DNA of 64,000 nt from Angiostrongylus vasorum (GCA_018806985.1 JADANN010000032.1:3183501-3247500), one strand, 5' to 3'. Positions 1-11,700 are shown, counted from the stretch's first letter. Program-made: numbers and translations. The notes: a model not told the origin generated them from the letters alone.

Positions 1-2275
1 CCGAAAGCGTGGCATCCCAAAAAATATTACTATAGCTGTAGCTGTGATTAAGTGTAGAAGGGAAAAAGCCACTTTTAAGAAGTTTTCTGACATATAGGCC
101 TTCAATGTTAGGAGTTGCCGGTAGCTGCTTTTTGACGAGATTTTTGTTATGGTGATGAAACACTGCCAAATTGTCAATATCTTCTGGTACCTTTGCTTGT
201 GATATTCGTGACATACTGCGTACATCGGTTGGTAGTTTCTCCTCCTTTCTATTCCATGGAGGAGATGCCTCATATTCGTCTGTCCATTTGTCATTTTCGA
301 CGAGAGTGGTACTGACTTTCACATGTAATGACCAATATCAATCCCATTTATCTAATTCATCATCTTTTTTCTTGTTGTAGATGCAGCAAGTCCTCATTTT
401 CTCTATGTTGTGATTCTAGTGAATTTTTGAGTTTTCCTATCAACAAGTGCCCGAGACGTGTAGGAAGAAGATGTAGCCCAGAAGGCAGTTCAGTGTGGGG
501 TTTGTCGGTTCTTATTAGACCCCACAACTGGTCACAACCCAACAGGATAGATGGTTTGATTTCAGATATATTTTGTGGACTTCAATTTGAAGATTGTGCC
601 TTCGAATGAAGTCTACATCTTCTGGACATCGTGTGTGAACAAGAATAGTGAAAGCTGATGACCATCTGCATCCCATACTTTTAATGGGACTTTTCTTGAT
701 ATATTTCCTTTTGTCTCATCCGATCCGAATGTGTGTACTCGTAATTTCGTTTCCTCCATTGTGGGCAGACGAAGTTCTGGAGCAAGTTTTTCGTCTATGA
801 AGGATAATTCTGCTCAAGTGTCCAACAATACGGAGATCTTCTTTAGTTGTTTGGTTGTTGGATCCATTACCGTCACTTCTCCTGTAGGTAAAAAAGTTGA
901 CTGTAGTGTTTTGTTTAATACTGTCCATGTTTTTTCTTCGTCGGGTGTCCCTTGTCCGACTTGATTTATTTTCGTTGTCGATTTCCTTTCTTTCAGTTTT
1001 CTGAAATGTGTTTTGGGACGAGGATGCACATATGTAGCACAGCCCATTCTTTTTGAAGCTATTGGCATCTTTCTCGGGGTGTTTTATATTTGTCGCAGTA
1101 GAACGGTTTATGGTTGCCCTTGCAATACATGCATGAAAGCACTGAATATTGGGGTTTCCACTGGTTTTGTTCTTAGAGTTAGTTGTAGCGACTGGAATTG
1201 ATTGGCTATTTGTGGTATAGCGTGAGATCAACTCCTCATTGGAGATGATCTCTTCTAAGAATTGTAGAAGTAGTTGTATGTCAAAGTCCTCAGTTGTCGT
1301 TTTCTTGGCAAGTACATTGCGTTGAGTGTCGATGGGAAATTTCGACAGTACTTTCTCGTACATGCATTGATTGTTTACATTTTTCTTTTTTCGATTAGTT
1401 GGAGCATTATAGGTTGTATATGCTCTAGAAGTTTTTGCTCATACAAGGTGGATGAGCGAAGAGCAGTTCTATCTAGTTTCTCGAGAAGTTGAAGAATAAG
1501 TTCCTCGAAGTTGCCATACTTCTTATTGAGAAAGTCGATGGCTTTTTGGTAGTTCTCCTTGCTGATCTGGAACTTCTTTATGGCTTCAAGAGGTTCTCCT
1601 TTCAAGGAGCTAATGAGGTAATTCAATTTTTGGAGGCCTGAGACCTTTTGTGAATGTATATTTGTATTGAAAAGCTCCCAAAAGTTATCCCAATCCCATA
1701 TGTCACCATTGAATGTCGGGATGGAAATTTTGGGTAGTTCTAGCTTCTTCACGACCGCAGTGACTATGGATTCATCGTTGCCATTGTTTGTAGTGGAGGG
1801 TTTGTGGGATGTGTTGAGCAGCTCAGCGTGAGCCTTGAAGCCACTGATCCAAGCATGGAGGAGTACCAGGAATTAGAAAATATTGCCAATCGCTTCTTCA
1901 GCAGCACTCGAATATTGTGCGAACACGTCTTCAATATTTGGTAGCGTCGGATTTGTCTTTTCGAATATGGTAGCGAGTTCGTCCAGTTCGTGTTGGATCT
2001 TTGTGGTCATGTTCTCTCTGGCTGCAGCTCCTTCTAAGTGCTGCAGGCTTGTGTGAATGACGGCAGGCGTTATCTCACCTTGCAGGTTTTGAATGCTAAT
2101 TCCTTCTAATTTCGCGTCCTTGAACTGCGTTAGGGCTTTTTGTAATTGGTTAGTATACCGCGCAAGTATCCGCTTGTGAATTGCCCACGTTACGTTGGAC
2201 ATGATTATAAAGTTAACGTACTTGGTTGCGACTTGCTTGACGTGACGGATCCTTTCAAGCGGCCAATGCACCAGA
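1..2275 (-). mobile_element. Degenerate BEL/Pao LTR retrotransposon, 5' portion (gag to protease/RT start)
   Basis: Read on the minus strand. From about 2202 down to 1874 lies an N-terminal gag segment. A frameshift and stop follow, then 1752-1375 is a second gag block typical of Pao elements (starts LELPKISIPTFNGD). Below it, 1363-715 carries remnants of a CCHC-type knuckle region and the start of the aspartyl protease (GEVTVMDP, ending VLLDT), in shifting frames. At 542-360 the segment with LLGCDQLW-like and LPSGLHLLPTRLGH motifs is characteristic of Pao polyproteins after the protease. The element runs off the left edge. Several frameshifts and stops show it is dead. Its protein order and family assignment come from recalled Pao features. 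Confidence 0.8.
2260..2273 (-). other. tRNA-Gly primer-binding site of the BEL/Pao element
   Basis: On the minus strand TGGTGCATTGGCCG is exactly complementary to the 3' end of nuclear tRNA-Gly(GCC) including CCA. It sits just upstream of the gag start (about 2202), where a retrotransposon PBS belongs. The bases just beyond it end in CAACA, so the LTR boundary probably lies near 2276-2281. BEL/Pao elements are known to use tRNA-Gly in some lineages. Confidence 0.75.
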
Positions 2276-2280
2276 ATTGT

Positions 2281-2500
2281 TGGGACGGTTCGCTGTTATA
2301 TGAATACGAAGTAGTTAAGAAGATTGGGTCGGAATTAGCTGCTCGCCTTTGCCTGTCACGCGGGACTTTTCGTGATTAGCAGCCACAATGCCGGAAACAC
2401 CAAACTTGGGTAATTAAACCTTTATATGTATATACATACTATTTACACAACAATGCAATGACATTTGTAATGTATGTACAGTAAATTACAAGTGAGGTGG
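2281..2500 (-). repeat. Probable 5' LTR or LTR remnant of the BEL/Pao element
   Basis: This stretch lies directly outside the PBS and has no coding potential. A block of about 75 bp (2356-2430), with cacgcgggactttt and aaacttgggtaattaaacc, recurs at 3988-4065, as expected for another LTR or a solo LTR fragment. The outer LTR boundary could not be fixed because the second copy diverges. Confidence 0.4.
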
Positions 2501-2540
2501 TTCAGTGGTTTTCCACCTAATAATATGCATTAACAGTAGT

Positions 2541-2700
2541 GTATGCGCGAAATCGCCGAAACGTCAGCCATCAACAAACAACACCAACAGCAACGACAAC
2601 AAAACGACAACGGCGACGAAGACCTATACGAACCTCGCATCAGCTTAAGCAGATCACTTTATAAGATCATATAAATAACTATATCAACTATCTATGCCAA
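2541..2700 (+). repeat. Penelope-type 3' end fragment with partial hammerhead motif
   Basis: GCGAAATCGCCGAAACGTC followed by AGCC at about 2546-2568 matches the 3' half of the hammerhead-like motif described for 6318-6354. The CUGANGA half is missing. The downstream sequence (caacaaacaacaccaacagc, then a segment like ctatacgaacctcgcatcagc) resembles the sequence after the 6318 copy, so both belong to one family. Confidence 0.5.
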
Positions 2701-2930
2701 GGTTTGTAGAAAGTCAGTCTTTTGAGTTATTAGGAGATTGAGTAAGCTTTATTGCCCGCAGTGTGTGGACAACGCACGATCGACCTCACCTTACCCAAGA
2801 CTTTAGGTGGTGGGCATTCTCTTACAGATAGAATTTTTTTGATTGATTTTAGAGCCAGATTTCCATTGCTACTAGCAAATACCACTCGAATAATAAAATA
2901 TGTTATCATATAGGACGGTGTAGTACGTCT

Positions 2931-2969
2931 GGGCTCTGAGCAAGGCGAAATCGCCAAACTGTGAGCCAT
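2931..2969 (+). ncRNA. Decayed hammerhead-like motif (Penelope-type)
   Basis: GGGCU, then CUGAGCA, then the hairpin GGCGAAATCGCC, then AAACTGTG and AGCC. Stem I arms (GGCU/AGCC) and stem II are intact. GAAACGUC has decayed to CAAACTGTG, so cleavage is unlikely. The 150 bases upstream resemble those before the 6318 copy. Confidence 0.45.
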
Positions 2970-3292
2970 CGCATGGACCGTTCGTAAGAAATTATCCATA
3001 ACTACTGTTCGTTCCCATAAGAACATCTCCCAACCAGGTTGGTCGAATAGTTTGATCTGACGCCGCCATAATGACCTCGCTACGTTAGCGATTCGGCCGT
3101 CTGCCTCTTCCAACATCGATGCAAAACTCCACGTTAACTTTTAAATCCCAACGGCCCTTCCAGCGCCTTTTTTATGCAGCAAAGATGTGGACTGATGTTT
3201 TAACCACGTCATGATTCCCCGTGTTGATGTGTTAATATTGTATAATAAGTTCTAATCAGAAATTTTCAACAAAGTTCGGTTTAAAAGTGCCT

Positions 3293-3360
3293 CCCTGCCG
3301 ACCGCCACACTAGGGTCGCCTGCGTGGCAGCGAGCATTCTACCTCTGAACCACGGACGGA
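3293..3360 (-). pseudogene. tRNA-Gly(GCC)-derived pseudogene
   Basis: The minus strand reads CCGTGGTTCAGAGGTAGAAT followed by an anticodon-arm-like stretch with TGCCACGC, matching the first two thirds of nuclear tRNA-Gly(GCC), with a good A box. One base of the anticodon stem is missing and the T arm (normally GGTTCGATTCC) is scrambled to CTAGTGTGGCG, so it should not fold or be transcribed normally. Its closeness to a tRNA-Gly-primed retroelement may be chance. Confidence 0.6.
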
Positions 3361-3364
3361 GTTT

Positions 3365-3980
3365 TGTGTTGGCAGGCTTAGTACATTGCAATGCTGGTTG
3401 AGCCAGTGCTTTTTCCGTGAGTACAGAGATAAGAGTGTATGTGTGTTCTATAGCACCACTGCCATCGTTTTTCAGTTTGTTTTAAACAAAACCTCTCCAA
3501 CAAATGAATAAAGGGTGATAGCAATGACCTGAGTTGTCGAAAGCTATGCTTTCAAGGAAGTTAAAAAAACAAGAGAAGATCGACTGTACGACCGGAGTCG
3601 TCGCCTCTTTAAATAAATTTAGCATTTGAATTTGATAAACCTAGTAGGTTATGTCGTTGTTGCTGGAGGTATGCTGTTTCTCTCTTTAAGCAATATGGAC
3701 ATGAAATGTTGGCTCTTCAAGATGCTAATCTGATTGGAGTGGTTGATTCTCCACGCATTTCAGATTGTCCTACAACTGGAACATCGGCCGACTATACTCT
3801 AGAAACCAATGAAGGTCCGTGGGAATATTTCAGGGTTTCTAAAGGTTTCGAAAAAAATGTTACATAAATAAAGTAAAAAATTACGATTGGTTGTATTGCA
3901 GCTGCTAGTGGAATATAGGCCTTCGAGTCAGTTCTCGGCACCGTATAACCACTAGTTTTCAGCAGAATGCTCGACTTCGT
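3365..3980. other. Intergenic, nothing recognised
   Basis: No open frame of coding character and no recognised repeat was seen. Confidence 0.5.
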
Positions 3981-3987
3981 GAGAAGA

Positions 3988-4065
3988 CGCCACGCGGGAC
4001 TTTTTCGTAGTTGTCACAGAGTAATATCTCAAACTTGGGTAATTAAACCGTTTAATGCATAAATA
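3988..4065 (-). repeat. Second copy of LTR-like block
   Basis: Shares cacgcgggactttt, cgta/cgtg and aaacttgggtaattaaacc with 2356-2430. It is probably an LTR fragment of the same BEL/Pao family. Flanking similarity fades quickly. Confidence 0.45.
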
Positions 4066-4790
4066 CAACATCAATACAACAGTAATATCGACGGAGAACT
4101 ACTGGCACATGTTCAAGTCTATGAGGTGCTGTACCTACCACTGAAGTGAGGCTTACCAAGGCATAAGAGTATTGTAAATAATACTATTACAACATTAGAA
4201 CTATGATAACAGCAACTTGATAACAATGACGAATAAGAGGATGCGGATGATGACGCCCGAACGAGCGCGTACAGTGGCCCAGATGTCGAGGGCTAGGAAA
4301 AATAGAACAGTCAGATGAAGATAAGCCGTGCGTTAGGCTAAGCTAGGGATCATATGTACAGCGGTCAGGTGTAGTTTGACACTGACTGATGAGGATAGCA
4401 AAGTATTGATGGTGGATGTGACTACGAATGAGATGAGTCATCTGAGGAACACGGTAAGGCGGTTGGTATTGGATAACGATATGTCAGCAACGTAAAGTTT
4501 GAGCATCGATGGGTGCCACCATTGCCTCAAATATCGTGGGCCAGAAAGATAACTACCGAGAAATGAGAAGCCTATAGCGGCTTATCAAATACACAGCATG
4601 AGTTGGCCGCGCAGCGGCCTTGTACGCATGGCATACCGTGTGGGAGGAATGGTACATGCCACCGATGGCGTTGCAGACAGAACGCATTTTAGTATAGCCG
4701 CCGCTACTGACAACGCACCGCAGATCAATTGATAAACAATGAACAGTGACACTAGGATGAGGATCAGGATGATGATGACGATACACTGAG

Positions 4791-5180
4791 CTGGTGGGAA
4801 ACGTGACGTAGTGACGATGATGCGAAGTTAACGTACAATTTGCAACTGTCATTCAATATTGATATGATGAGTCCAATGTCCAGTAATGACTATGTGCAGT
4901 ATGACTTAACAACTGCGATAATCTACATTGGTGACACACGAGATCAATACGGTACGGATCTAGAAAGCGAACGAGCCCTGACATGGACTGGTGGGAAACG
5001 TGACGTGGTGACGATGATGCGAAGTTAACGTACAATTCGCAACTCTCATTCAATAATGATACGATGAGCCCAATGTCCAGTAATGACTATGTGCAGTATG
5101 ACTTAACAACTGCGATAATCTACATTGGTGACACACGAGATCAATACGGCACCGATCTAAGAAGCGAACCAGCCTTGACA
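4791..5180 (+). repeat. 197-bp direct tandem duplication
   Basis: Positions 4791-4983 and 4988-5180 are near-identical copies with a period of 197 bp, starting ctggtgggaaacgtgacg and ending agcc(c/t)tgaca. Only scattered substitutions separate them, so the duplication is recent. An open frame of 81 codons covers the second copy and its right flank (5064-5309), but no known protein was recognised. The flanking 4100-4790 is a GAT/GATGA-rich stretch without genes. Confidence 0.85.
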
Positions 5181-5309
5181 GGGGGGTCCCCCGATAACAA
5201 TTCACGAAGCTATTTATATGCTTCCGGAGAAGGCGGTATTTGGCACAGGTCCAGCATCATTACCGAAAACATCCGTCGGCTACCTCTCCAAATCCGCTCA
5301 ATATACTAA

Positions 5310-5990
5310 GGTCAGCTGGCAGACGACTTCTCTCGCAAGCATCCTCATGCACTTCTTGTTATTGTACGCACGATAAACTTTTGGACAGTAATAACAAACA
5401 ACAAGTTCAGATTCTAAGAAATAGGTTTGCATAACAATACTGTTTATAGCGATCGAAGTTCGTTAGCACGGGATCAAGATATTTACGTTCTACGACATTT
5501 GCTAGGCAACTTGAGAAAACTGGATACGACACTTATTTCCGAAACATACAGTCATACAAAGATAGAATTAGATACAGAAGGAAAAATAGAAACTATTCTG
5601 GGAATAGTTGCTATAGGTTGAGTGTTTTACTCATCTGTTCTTAAAGCAATTTATGAGAATTTAAGTGAAAAGTGAAATAGCAAGATATAAACAGAAAACA
5701 TGCTGTGTTCTAATCATTCATATTCTGATAAAATAAAACATGTATGATACAATGTAAATCTTGAGACCCGTCAACATATTTTCCACCGCTTGGCAACTAC
5801 CTGAACAGCCGATCCGTCCACACATGGCTGCATGGCTGGGCTTCTAGTTAAGCTCATTATGAACCGAAGTAGAATGGTCGCTACGGTTTAACACACACTA
5901 AGCAGTAAATAAAAGTCGAAACATTGTGGTTTCGACAGCGGATTCAGCATGAGTTCAATGCCGACTTTTGCTCCTCAGGTCATTCACGTT
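5310..5990. other. Intergenic, nothing recognised
   Basis: AT-rich sequence without coding signatures. A short open frame at 5427-5621 has no recognisable content. Confidence 0.4.
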
Positions 5991-6131
5991 GACTCTAACC
6001 TAGGTCAACGATCAAAAAATCGAAGGCACCGTTTAATACTCCAAATTGTCAGAAATAAGGTGGGCCGGACACATAGTGTGTACTAGTGTGTACGAACTTC
6101 CTAGGGATGTCAAACTTACAGCGGGAAGACC

Positions 6132-6455
6132 GGAATGATTTTTTTGATGCACATTCCCATGAGTGGGTCTCACTCACCATCCCTCGTGAACAACACGGGT
6201 GGTCAGACGGGCAAGATCGGTGATTTTTTGAAAATTGGCGTCTTTTAATATGCTGGATCTTTATTAATACTATGTAATTCGCCGAATTGTGGGGCTACAG
6301 TTACATATGATACGCCCGGGCTTTGAGGAAGGCAAAGTCGCCGAAACGTCAGCCATTGAACAAAGACAACAACAACAACAATGAGAACGTCTATACCAAC
6401 GTCGCGTCGGCTAAAAAAAGAACAGTTCGCAAGGACATAAATACAGATACAACAA
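6132..6455 (+). mobile_element. 324-bp inserted element with target-site duplication and hammerhead-like motif
   Basis: Flanked by the 7-bp direct repeat GAAGACC (6125-6131 and 6456-6462) inside an otherwise collinear RTE 3' end, so this is a clean insertion. It contains the best hammerhead-like motif of the window (6318-6354) and a CAA-rich stretch after it, as in the Penelope-type fragments elsewhere. It is probably a 5'-truncated or non-autonomous Penelope-related insertion. Confidence 0.65.
6318..6354 (+). ncRNA. Hammerhead ribozyme-like motif, type I, minimal
   Basis: In order: stem I arm GGGCU (6318-6322), core UUGAGGA (6323-6329; consensus CUGANGA), stem II AGGCAAAGTCGCC, GAAA (6343-6346), minimal stem III with cleavage step CGUC (6347-6350), stem I arm AGCC (6351-6354). 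GGCU pairs fully with AGCC. Type I hammerheads with very short stem III are established for Penelope-like elements. Activity is not shown. The first core base is U instead of C, but other copies carry CUGA. Confidence 0.55.
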
Positions 6456-6999
6456 GAAGACCATCGACCGATAGTCACGGTTCTTCACGAAAACCCTAGA
6501 AGAAAGATATGACGATTAACGAGTGCCTAAAGCGAGCAGAACCCATAGAGCTAGTCTTGCGCGCAACAGAGCGCTTTGGAAATTTTACCACATAAGAAAT
6601 ACTTATCTATCTATCTATATACTATCTTATCATGCTAGTTTATTCACTTCATGTTATTGTCACTCGCTCCATGGGCACTATGTAAACGTGTTCCAGACCA
6701 TTCCTCACTTTCAACGAAACCGCTACTCAATTCGATCCTAAATTAACGCCTCATCTCTCTCGAGTAGGGACCATAAGGAAGCCCTATATGGCGGGCGAGG
6801 AGAAGCTGTATTCGTTCTGAATAAACATTCTACCACTGGACTAGACAACACAAAAATTTATATTTATTGAAATAACGTGAAGAGAATATGCACCTTTACC
6901 AATAACACACTCTTCACCTTGAATACGTGTTCTTCAAGCGACAAAAAACGGATGAAACTCTAGGCGCTAATCAATCACTGAGAGATGCGCCATGCATTT

Positions 7000-7232
7000 G
7001 ATTTTATTAAGCATAGTTAGAGGAGAGTGAATGCATATCTGGCCAATACGATGACTTATAGGGACATGCCGATGTATCTAGTCAGTACTGCTATCCTCTC
7101 AAGCAGGTCTGCTATCAATTTGCCGACTCCTGGAATAAGGCGCTTGGTGAACCTGGGGGGCCGAATCGAACCCATGTGTATTGCCGGTCACCTCTAACAA
7201 CTGTGCCCTTTTACGCGATCTACTATTTTTTA
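7000..7232 (-). repeat. SINE family A copy
   Basis: Reverse-oriented copy of the tRNA-headed family best seen at 50474-50752: tail-side gatgcgccatgcatttg, middle gccgatgtatctagtcagt, head-side cccatgtgtattgcc. Diverged. Confidence 0.6.
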
Positions 7233-7539
7233 GTTGCAGTTTTTCCTTTGGATGAAAAAAGTGGTGTCTAGTCATCTTTGGTTGTTCTGTTCCATTTAAA
7301 TGAATGTAAATTAGCTTAAAGGATTGGAGCATGACCTTCCTAGTACGAATTTCCTCTCGGAGTACGCTCAACTGCTCAGTCGTTATTCTGTTTGCGTGAG
7401 TACACGTGGTACAGTAACTAGAAGTGCATCGCAATACACTAAAAGGTCTCTAGTTCGACACCGCCTCCCTTTTCCAAGCGATCCTTCCCTGCATCCTGAA
7501 TCTGCAACTTAGTCCCAGACTAGTCTTGGAGTATAGCAG

Positions 7540-7690
7540 CACGGACTCTGTAGATCGGTAGGCGACCGTAAGTCATTGTATAAGTCAGATGTGCATTCAA
7601 TCATCTCTATGATGCTACGAATGGAGTCGAATGCACAGCGCACCCTTTAGGGATTGATCAACGTCGGACGCCCCATCCTTCATTCAAACT
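7540..7690 (+). repeat. SINE family A tail fragment
   Basis: Contains gtcgaatgcacagcgcaccc followed by gggattgatcaacgtcg, the tail portion of family A without its tRNA head. Confidence 0.45.
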
Positions 7691-8149
7691 GTGATGATGG
7701 GTACGACTGCCGAACGGCGACTACGAATGTTCCAATAGTTGTTTACATGCCTGGCAATTCATTTGGGACAATAAATTTCCCATGGCTACGAACGCTAGTA
7801 GCAAAGGTTTGGATTACACGTGGTTAAAGACTAACCAAACAATTCACAAGAATGAGCTCTAAAACCTCTCTAAGGAAATTTTTAATGATTTGCCTAGCTT
7901 CTAGAAAGGACACTGCATTCATCTCTCTGAAAAAGTCATTCTTTGGTTCCTGATGAAGGGTAAAATTTTATGGGGGTGTACTCATGAATACGAATATCGC
8001 CATCAATGTCATTCTTCTCAAGCACCAAACAATTTGGATGTGCCATTCTCTACGTTTCTGGAAAGGTTATGTTTTCTTCTACACAACCCTATATTGCAAA
8101 TATTGTGCGGATCTCAGCACTTTCATCCTGCGTTTGACTTGTTTCCACA

Positions 8150-8350
8150 TATCCATCCATGATATATATCCTGTCTTTGGAGTTTTTTGTGTACGCTACT
8201 GGCTACTACTTAGGCAGTCCTATCATAGAAATGACGATGAATTCTGGTTGACTCGATTCTCTCTGAGACCTGGGATAGCTAATCCGGGGCGTTTTTCTAC
8301 TGTTATCACATCTGCAAATTCGAAAACCCTCTATCGTTTCTCTTTCTAAC
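8150..8350 (+). repeat. Dispersed repeat shared with 46735-46800
   Basis: The stretch gactcgattctctctgaga followed by cctgggatagc near 8251-8280 matches gagtcgattctctctggac and tcctgcgatagcc near 46769-46798. An open frame spans it but no protein family was recognised. The rest of 7700-8690 shows nothing identifiable apart from the region after the ttc-7 stop codon. Confidence 0.35.
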
Positions 8351-8701
8351 TGAACGGAAACCGTCTAAAACACACCTGTCATGAAGACTAATACTGATTT
8401 CGACGATTCGGTTAATTTTCTGAATAAATTGACGTATTACAATAATAATCGGGAAGAAAATCTATATTCATACAATGTCTCTCATTGCTAATATGAGTTC
8501 GATTAAGTATTTATTAGCTACCCGAAAGTTACATATATATGATTGCTTAAAGACTTTGAGGCCAATTGAATTCAAAATAGACATTACATAGATCAGAAGT
8601 GGGGTAGTTCTTCAACGACAATCTTGTCTCTTCCGCTCTACTATTGAGAAAAATGTGTGTGGCTTCTTTATGAGGGTCAAAAATATGATTTACACTTCGT
8701 A

Positions 8702-11700
8702 TCAAACTGATGATGATGGAAAAGCGAGAGGTATGGAAGCGAACGGGACGAGCGGTGTGGAGCGGTCGAGCTGAGAAGCTGCGGCGTAACAATCCATGGC
8801 TTGAACAGCGTTGCCTCGACGCATGAGGCAACAACCAAGATCCTGCCACCACTGGCTGTTCAGTGGATCAACACGCACCAATTCCCTAAACGTATTTTAA
8901 TATTTCTAGTCTTTTTAAGATCCAGAACAATTTCCCTTGACCTAATATAAACCTCTCCCAACGGTTTACCGCCTCATCGTGGCTGGGAGGTGTTCCTGGG
9001 TGTCGGGTTGCGATGTACAGCGGGGGATTCATCCGCTGGCAGTGTCTCCCAAGATGAGAAGGAGTCCGCACAACCAGTGAGGACGGGCCATTCACTCCAA
9101 AAACACAAAAAATCCAAGAATTTACGCGATTCCATATGTCATCCTCCCAATGGTTTACCGCCTCATCGTGGCTTGGAGGTGTTCCTAAGTGTCGGGCTAC
9201 GATGTATAGCGGGGGAATTTATCCTGCGGCAGGGTCTCCCAAAGTTCAGGAGTCCGGCATTTCCATCAGGAAGCCCATTAAGCCAATACCAGGATCCGTC
9301 ACCGTCCTGGTACCAAAGTAGTCGTACGGTGGCAAATCTCCCTCTGATCCACAACGACTCTGATCCACAACGACGGTGAATGCCTGTGGTGATGACGACC
9401 TGAGGCAGACGTTGGCCAGGCTGGCGTCGGGACTCCAGGGAAACGCAATGGCTAAACAAACAAAACTCTGAAAAGTGGAGAAGGTGCTGGGGCCTGCACA
9501 ATCGGTGAGGACGGGTCGTCCAAGTATCCAATTAAGTATATCCCATCACCAACTATTCGACAACAATCCAAACGTAAAGCATCCATTCTATGGTGCTGAT
9601 ATTACAACCCATGACCTTTTCATTCTATATTTATTCGCTCCATTAGTACACAGAAAACATGTGTTTTTTAAAAGAAGAAAATTTGGGATAATCACTTCTT
9701 CTCTTCTTGAAACCTTCAGAAACTTATCTCACGAACTTACTTGTACATTAGTTCAGCCATAACAGTGTTTCCCTCAGATGTATACAGCTTGGCAAGATGA
9801 AATAAACTTGGTGTATGGGATGGACAAAGGGCTAGTGCTGACAGTAATGATGCATTCGCTTCACTCCGGAATTTTAGAGCTGTTGCTTCATCAGTTGCTT
9901 TTTCAGCTCTTGCCATATACAATCTACCCTGAAATCGTCATATTTGCAAACATAAACCTAAAATAAAGAATAACAAAAAAATTTGTAAAATAAAGGAGGC
10001 GAAACTTTTGCTGCGACCATTGATGATTTCCACACGGGCAGTACAGTGAAAAAATAACGCTTAGAACACATGGACTTAACTAATGGTACCTGCCTTTAGG
10101 TAAAATGCCTGATGGGCATGAGGAAAAAGAGTGGTTGCTTGCTCCACACATGGTGCAACATCACTTAATCGACCTTCAGCAAGAAAGAGCTCAGCCAAAG
10201 CCATCCACATGTTGGCCTTGAATCACCCGTATTAAACAAAAAACGGAAATTTCCAACATCTTGTGCAAGTTTCTGCTCTTGATGCTAAAGTTAAATTTAA
10301 CATATTCGCAATGACAACTCACACGTGCGGAACACAGTGGCCGGTGTAAGCTGATTTCTACACTTTCTACTAACTTCCTCTCCCGCGGTTTATGTTGATG
10401 CAAACGACAAGTACTGCGGTTATCAAAAAACTTTTGGAGTACCACAATAACCAGCATTACTTACTGTGTTATATTATAAGCACATAAAGTCCGATTTTCT
10501 GATTTTTCACAATGGTTAGTACCTTGTTGTGGGCAAGATATATATGAGGATTTTCTTCACGTCTGTTGTGAAAACATCTGCCAAAAGCGGTTATCCGGAG
10601 GATGAGAGGACACACAGAATATGAAAAACCCAGAAATTATTAGCAAAAAAAACATAAAAAACAAAGTACGAAGCGAAGCGCGCAATAAAAGAGGGGAAGA
10701 TAAGATCTTTTGCACCGTTCGTTCTCACTTGTAAGTGTGATTTCAAACCACTACGTGTGTGGCAAAAATTAGGTCTGGTCTCAAGCCATTACTACATGAA
10801 ATTAAGTGTCGCAGATGTGCCAACAAGGGATCACATCAGCACACACTACACCTTTACATATGTAAAGATACATATATGTATACAAACATGTATATGCATA
10901 TGTATATACATGATATATATATATATATATATACATACATACATATAGAATCAATTGTGAACGTTTAATAAACGAACTTGCGCTCTAAATCTTGTCCATG
11001 CAGCGGTGAGAGAGCTCGCACCGCCACCGCCATAGCTCTCGCTCGACACAGATTGACCTCCGGCTTCAGAAACCGACATTCCGCTATCGACAACTGGATA
11101 AGTGGATAATTAATACTGTTCAATATGCCGTTTTATAAATGGTATTCTTATAGTCTTCTAGGACAAGGCATTTCACATTACAATCAAATGATGCTGAGAT
11201 ATTTGCAAAACTCCGGACCGTAGGTGTCTGCGGTGTGGATCGAACACGATGCTATCTTTTTCGGGGGCTAACGCTCTCACCATCACATCACGCGGAATCT
11301 TCGTTTCGCCTTTACTTCAGCTAATTCTATATAACAGTGCCATCACCATTCACCAGTAAATGAACTGATTTGTGGAGCATAGATCGGCATTCAATACAGT
11401 CAAGCTAAAGCTGTAGTCCGATTAGTCCGACTGAGGCCAATTTATGCCACGCTGATCAATCCCATTGACGGGTGATTGTTGATGGCACTGTTAGATAGAA
11501 GCAGCTGAGAGAAAGGCGAAACACAGGAGCCGCATGGTGCCGTGGTGAGCGCGTTAGCCCTTGAAAGAGGTAATAGCGTATCCGATCCACACCGCAAACA
11601 TCTGCGGTCCGGAGTTTTGCAAATATCTCAGCACCATTGTGGTTGTATTTCACATATGACCCTACCGCGAAAAAATTGTAGTAGTAGTAGGCAGTAAACA

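Larger units (their letters stand above)
6000..6740 (+). mobile_element. RTE-type LINE 3' end, interrupted by a 324-bp insertion
   Basis: Segments 6000-6131 and 6456-6600 together match the 3' end of the longer RTE copy at 14210-14500: a WAGH-type block (aaggtgggccggacacatag), the gatgtcaaa/gcgggaagacc stretch, then gttcttcacgaaaa and tagaagaaagatatga. The match is broken at gaagacc by unrelated DNA and resumes after a second gaagacc. The element is a non-co­ding, decayed relic. Confidence 0.65.

Noticed and set aside
9163..9531. 122-codon minus-strand frame
   Set aside because: It lies entirely in repeat family C, and the matching copies elsewhere do not keep the frame open.
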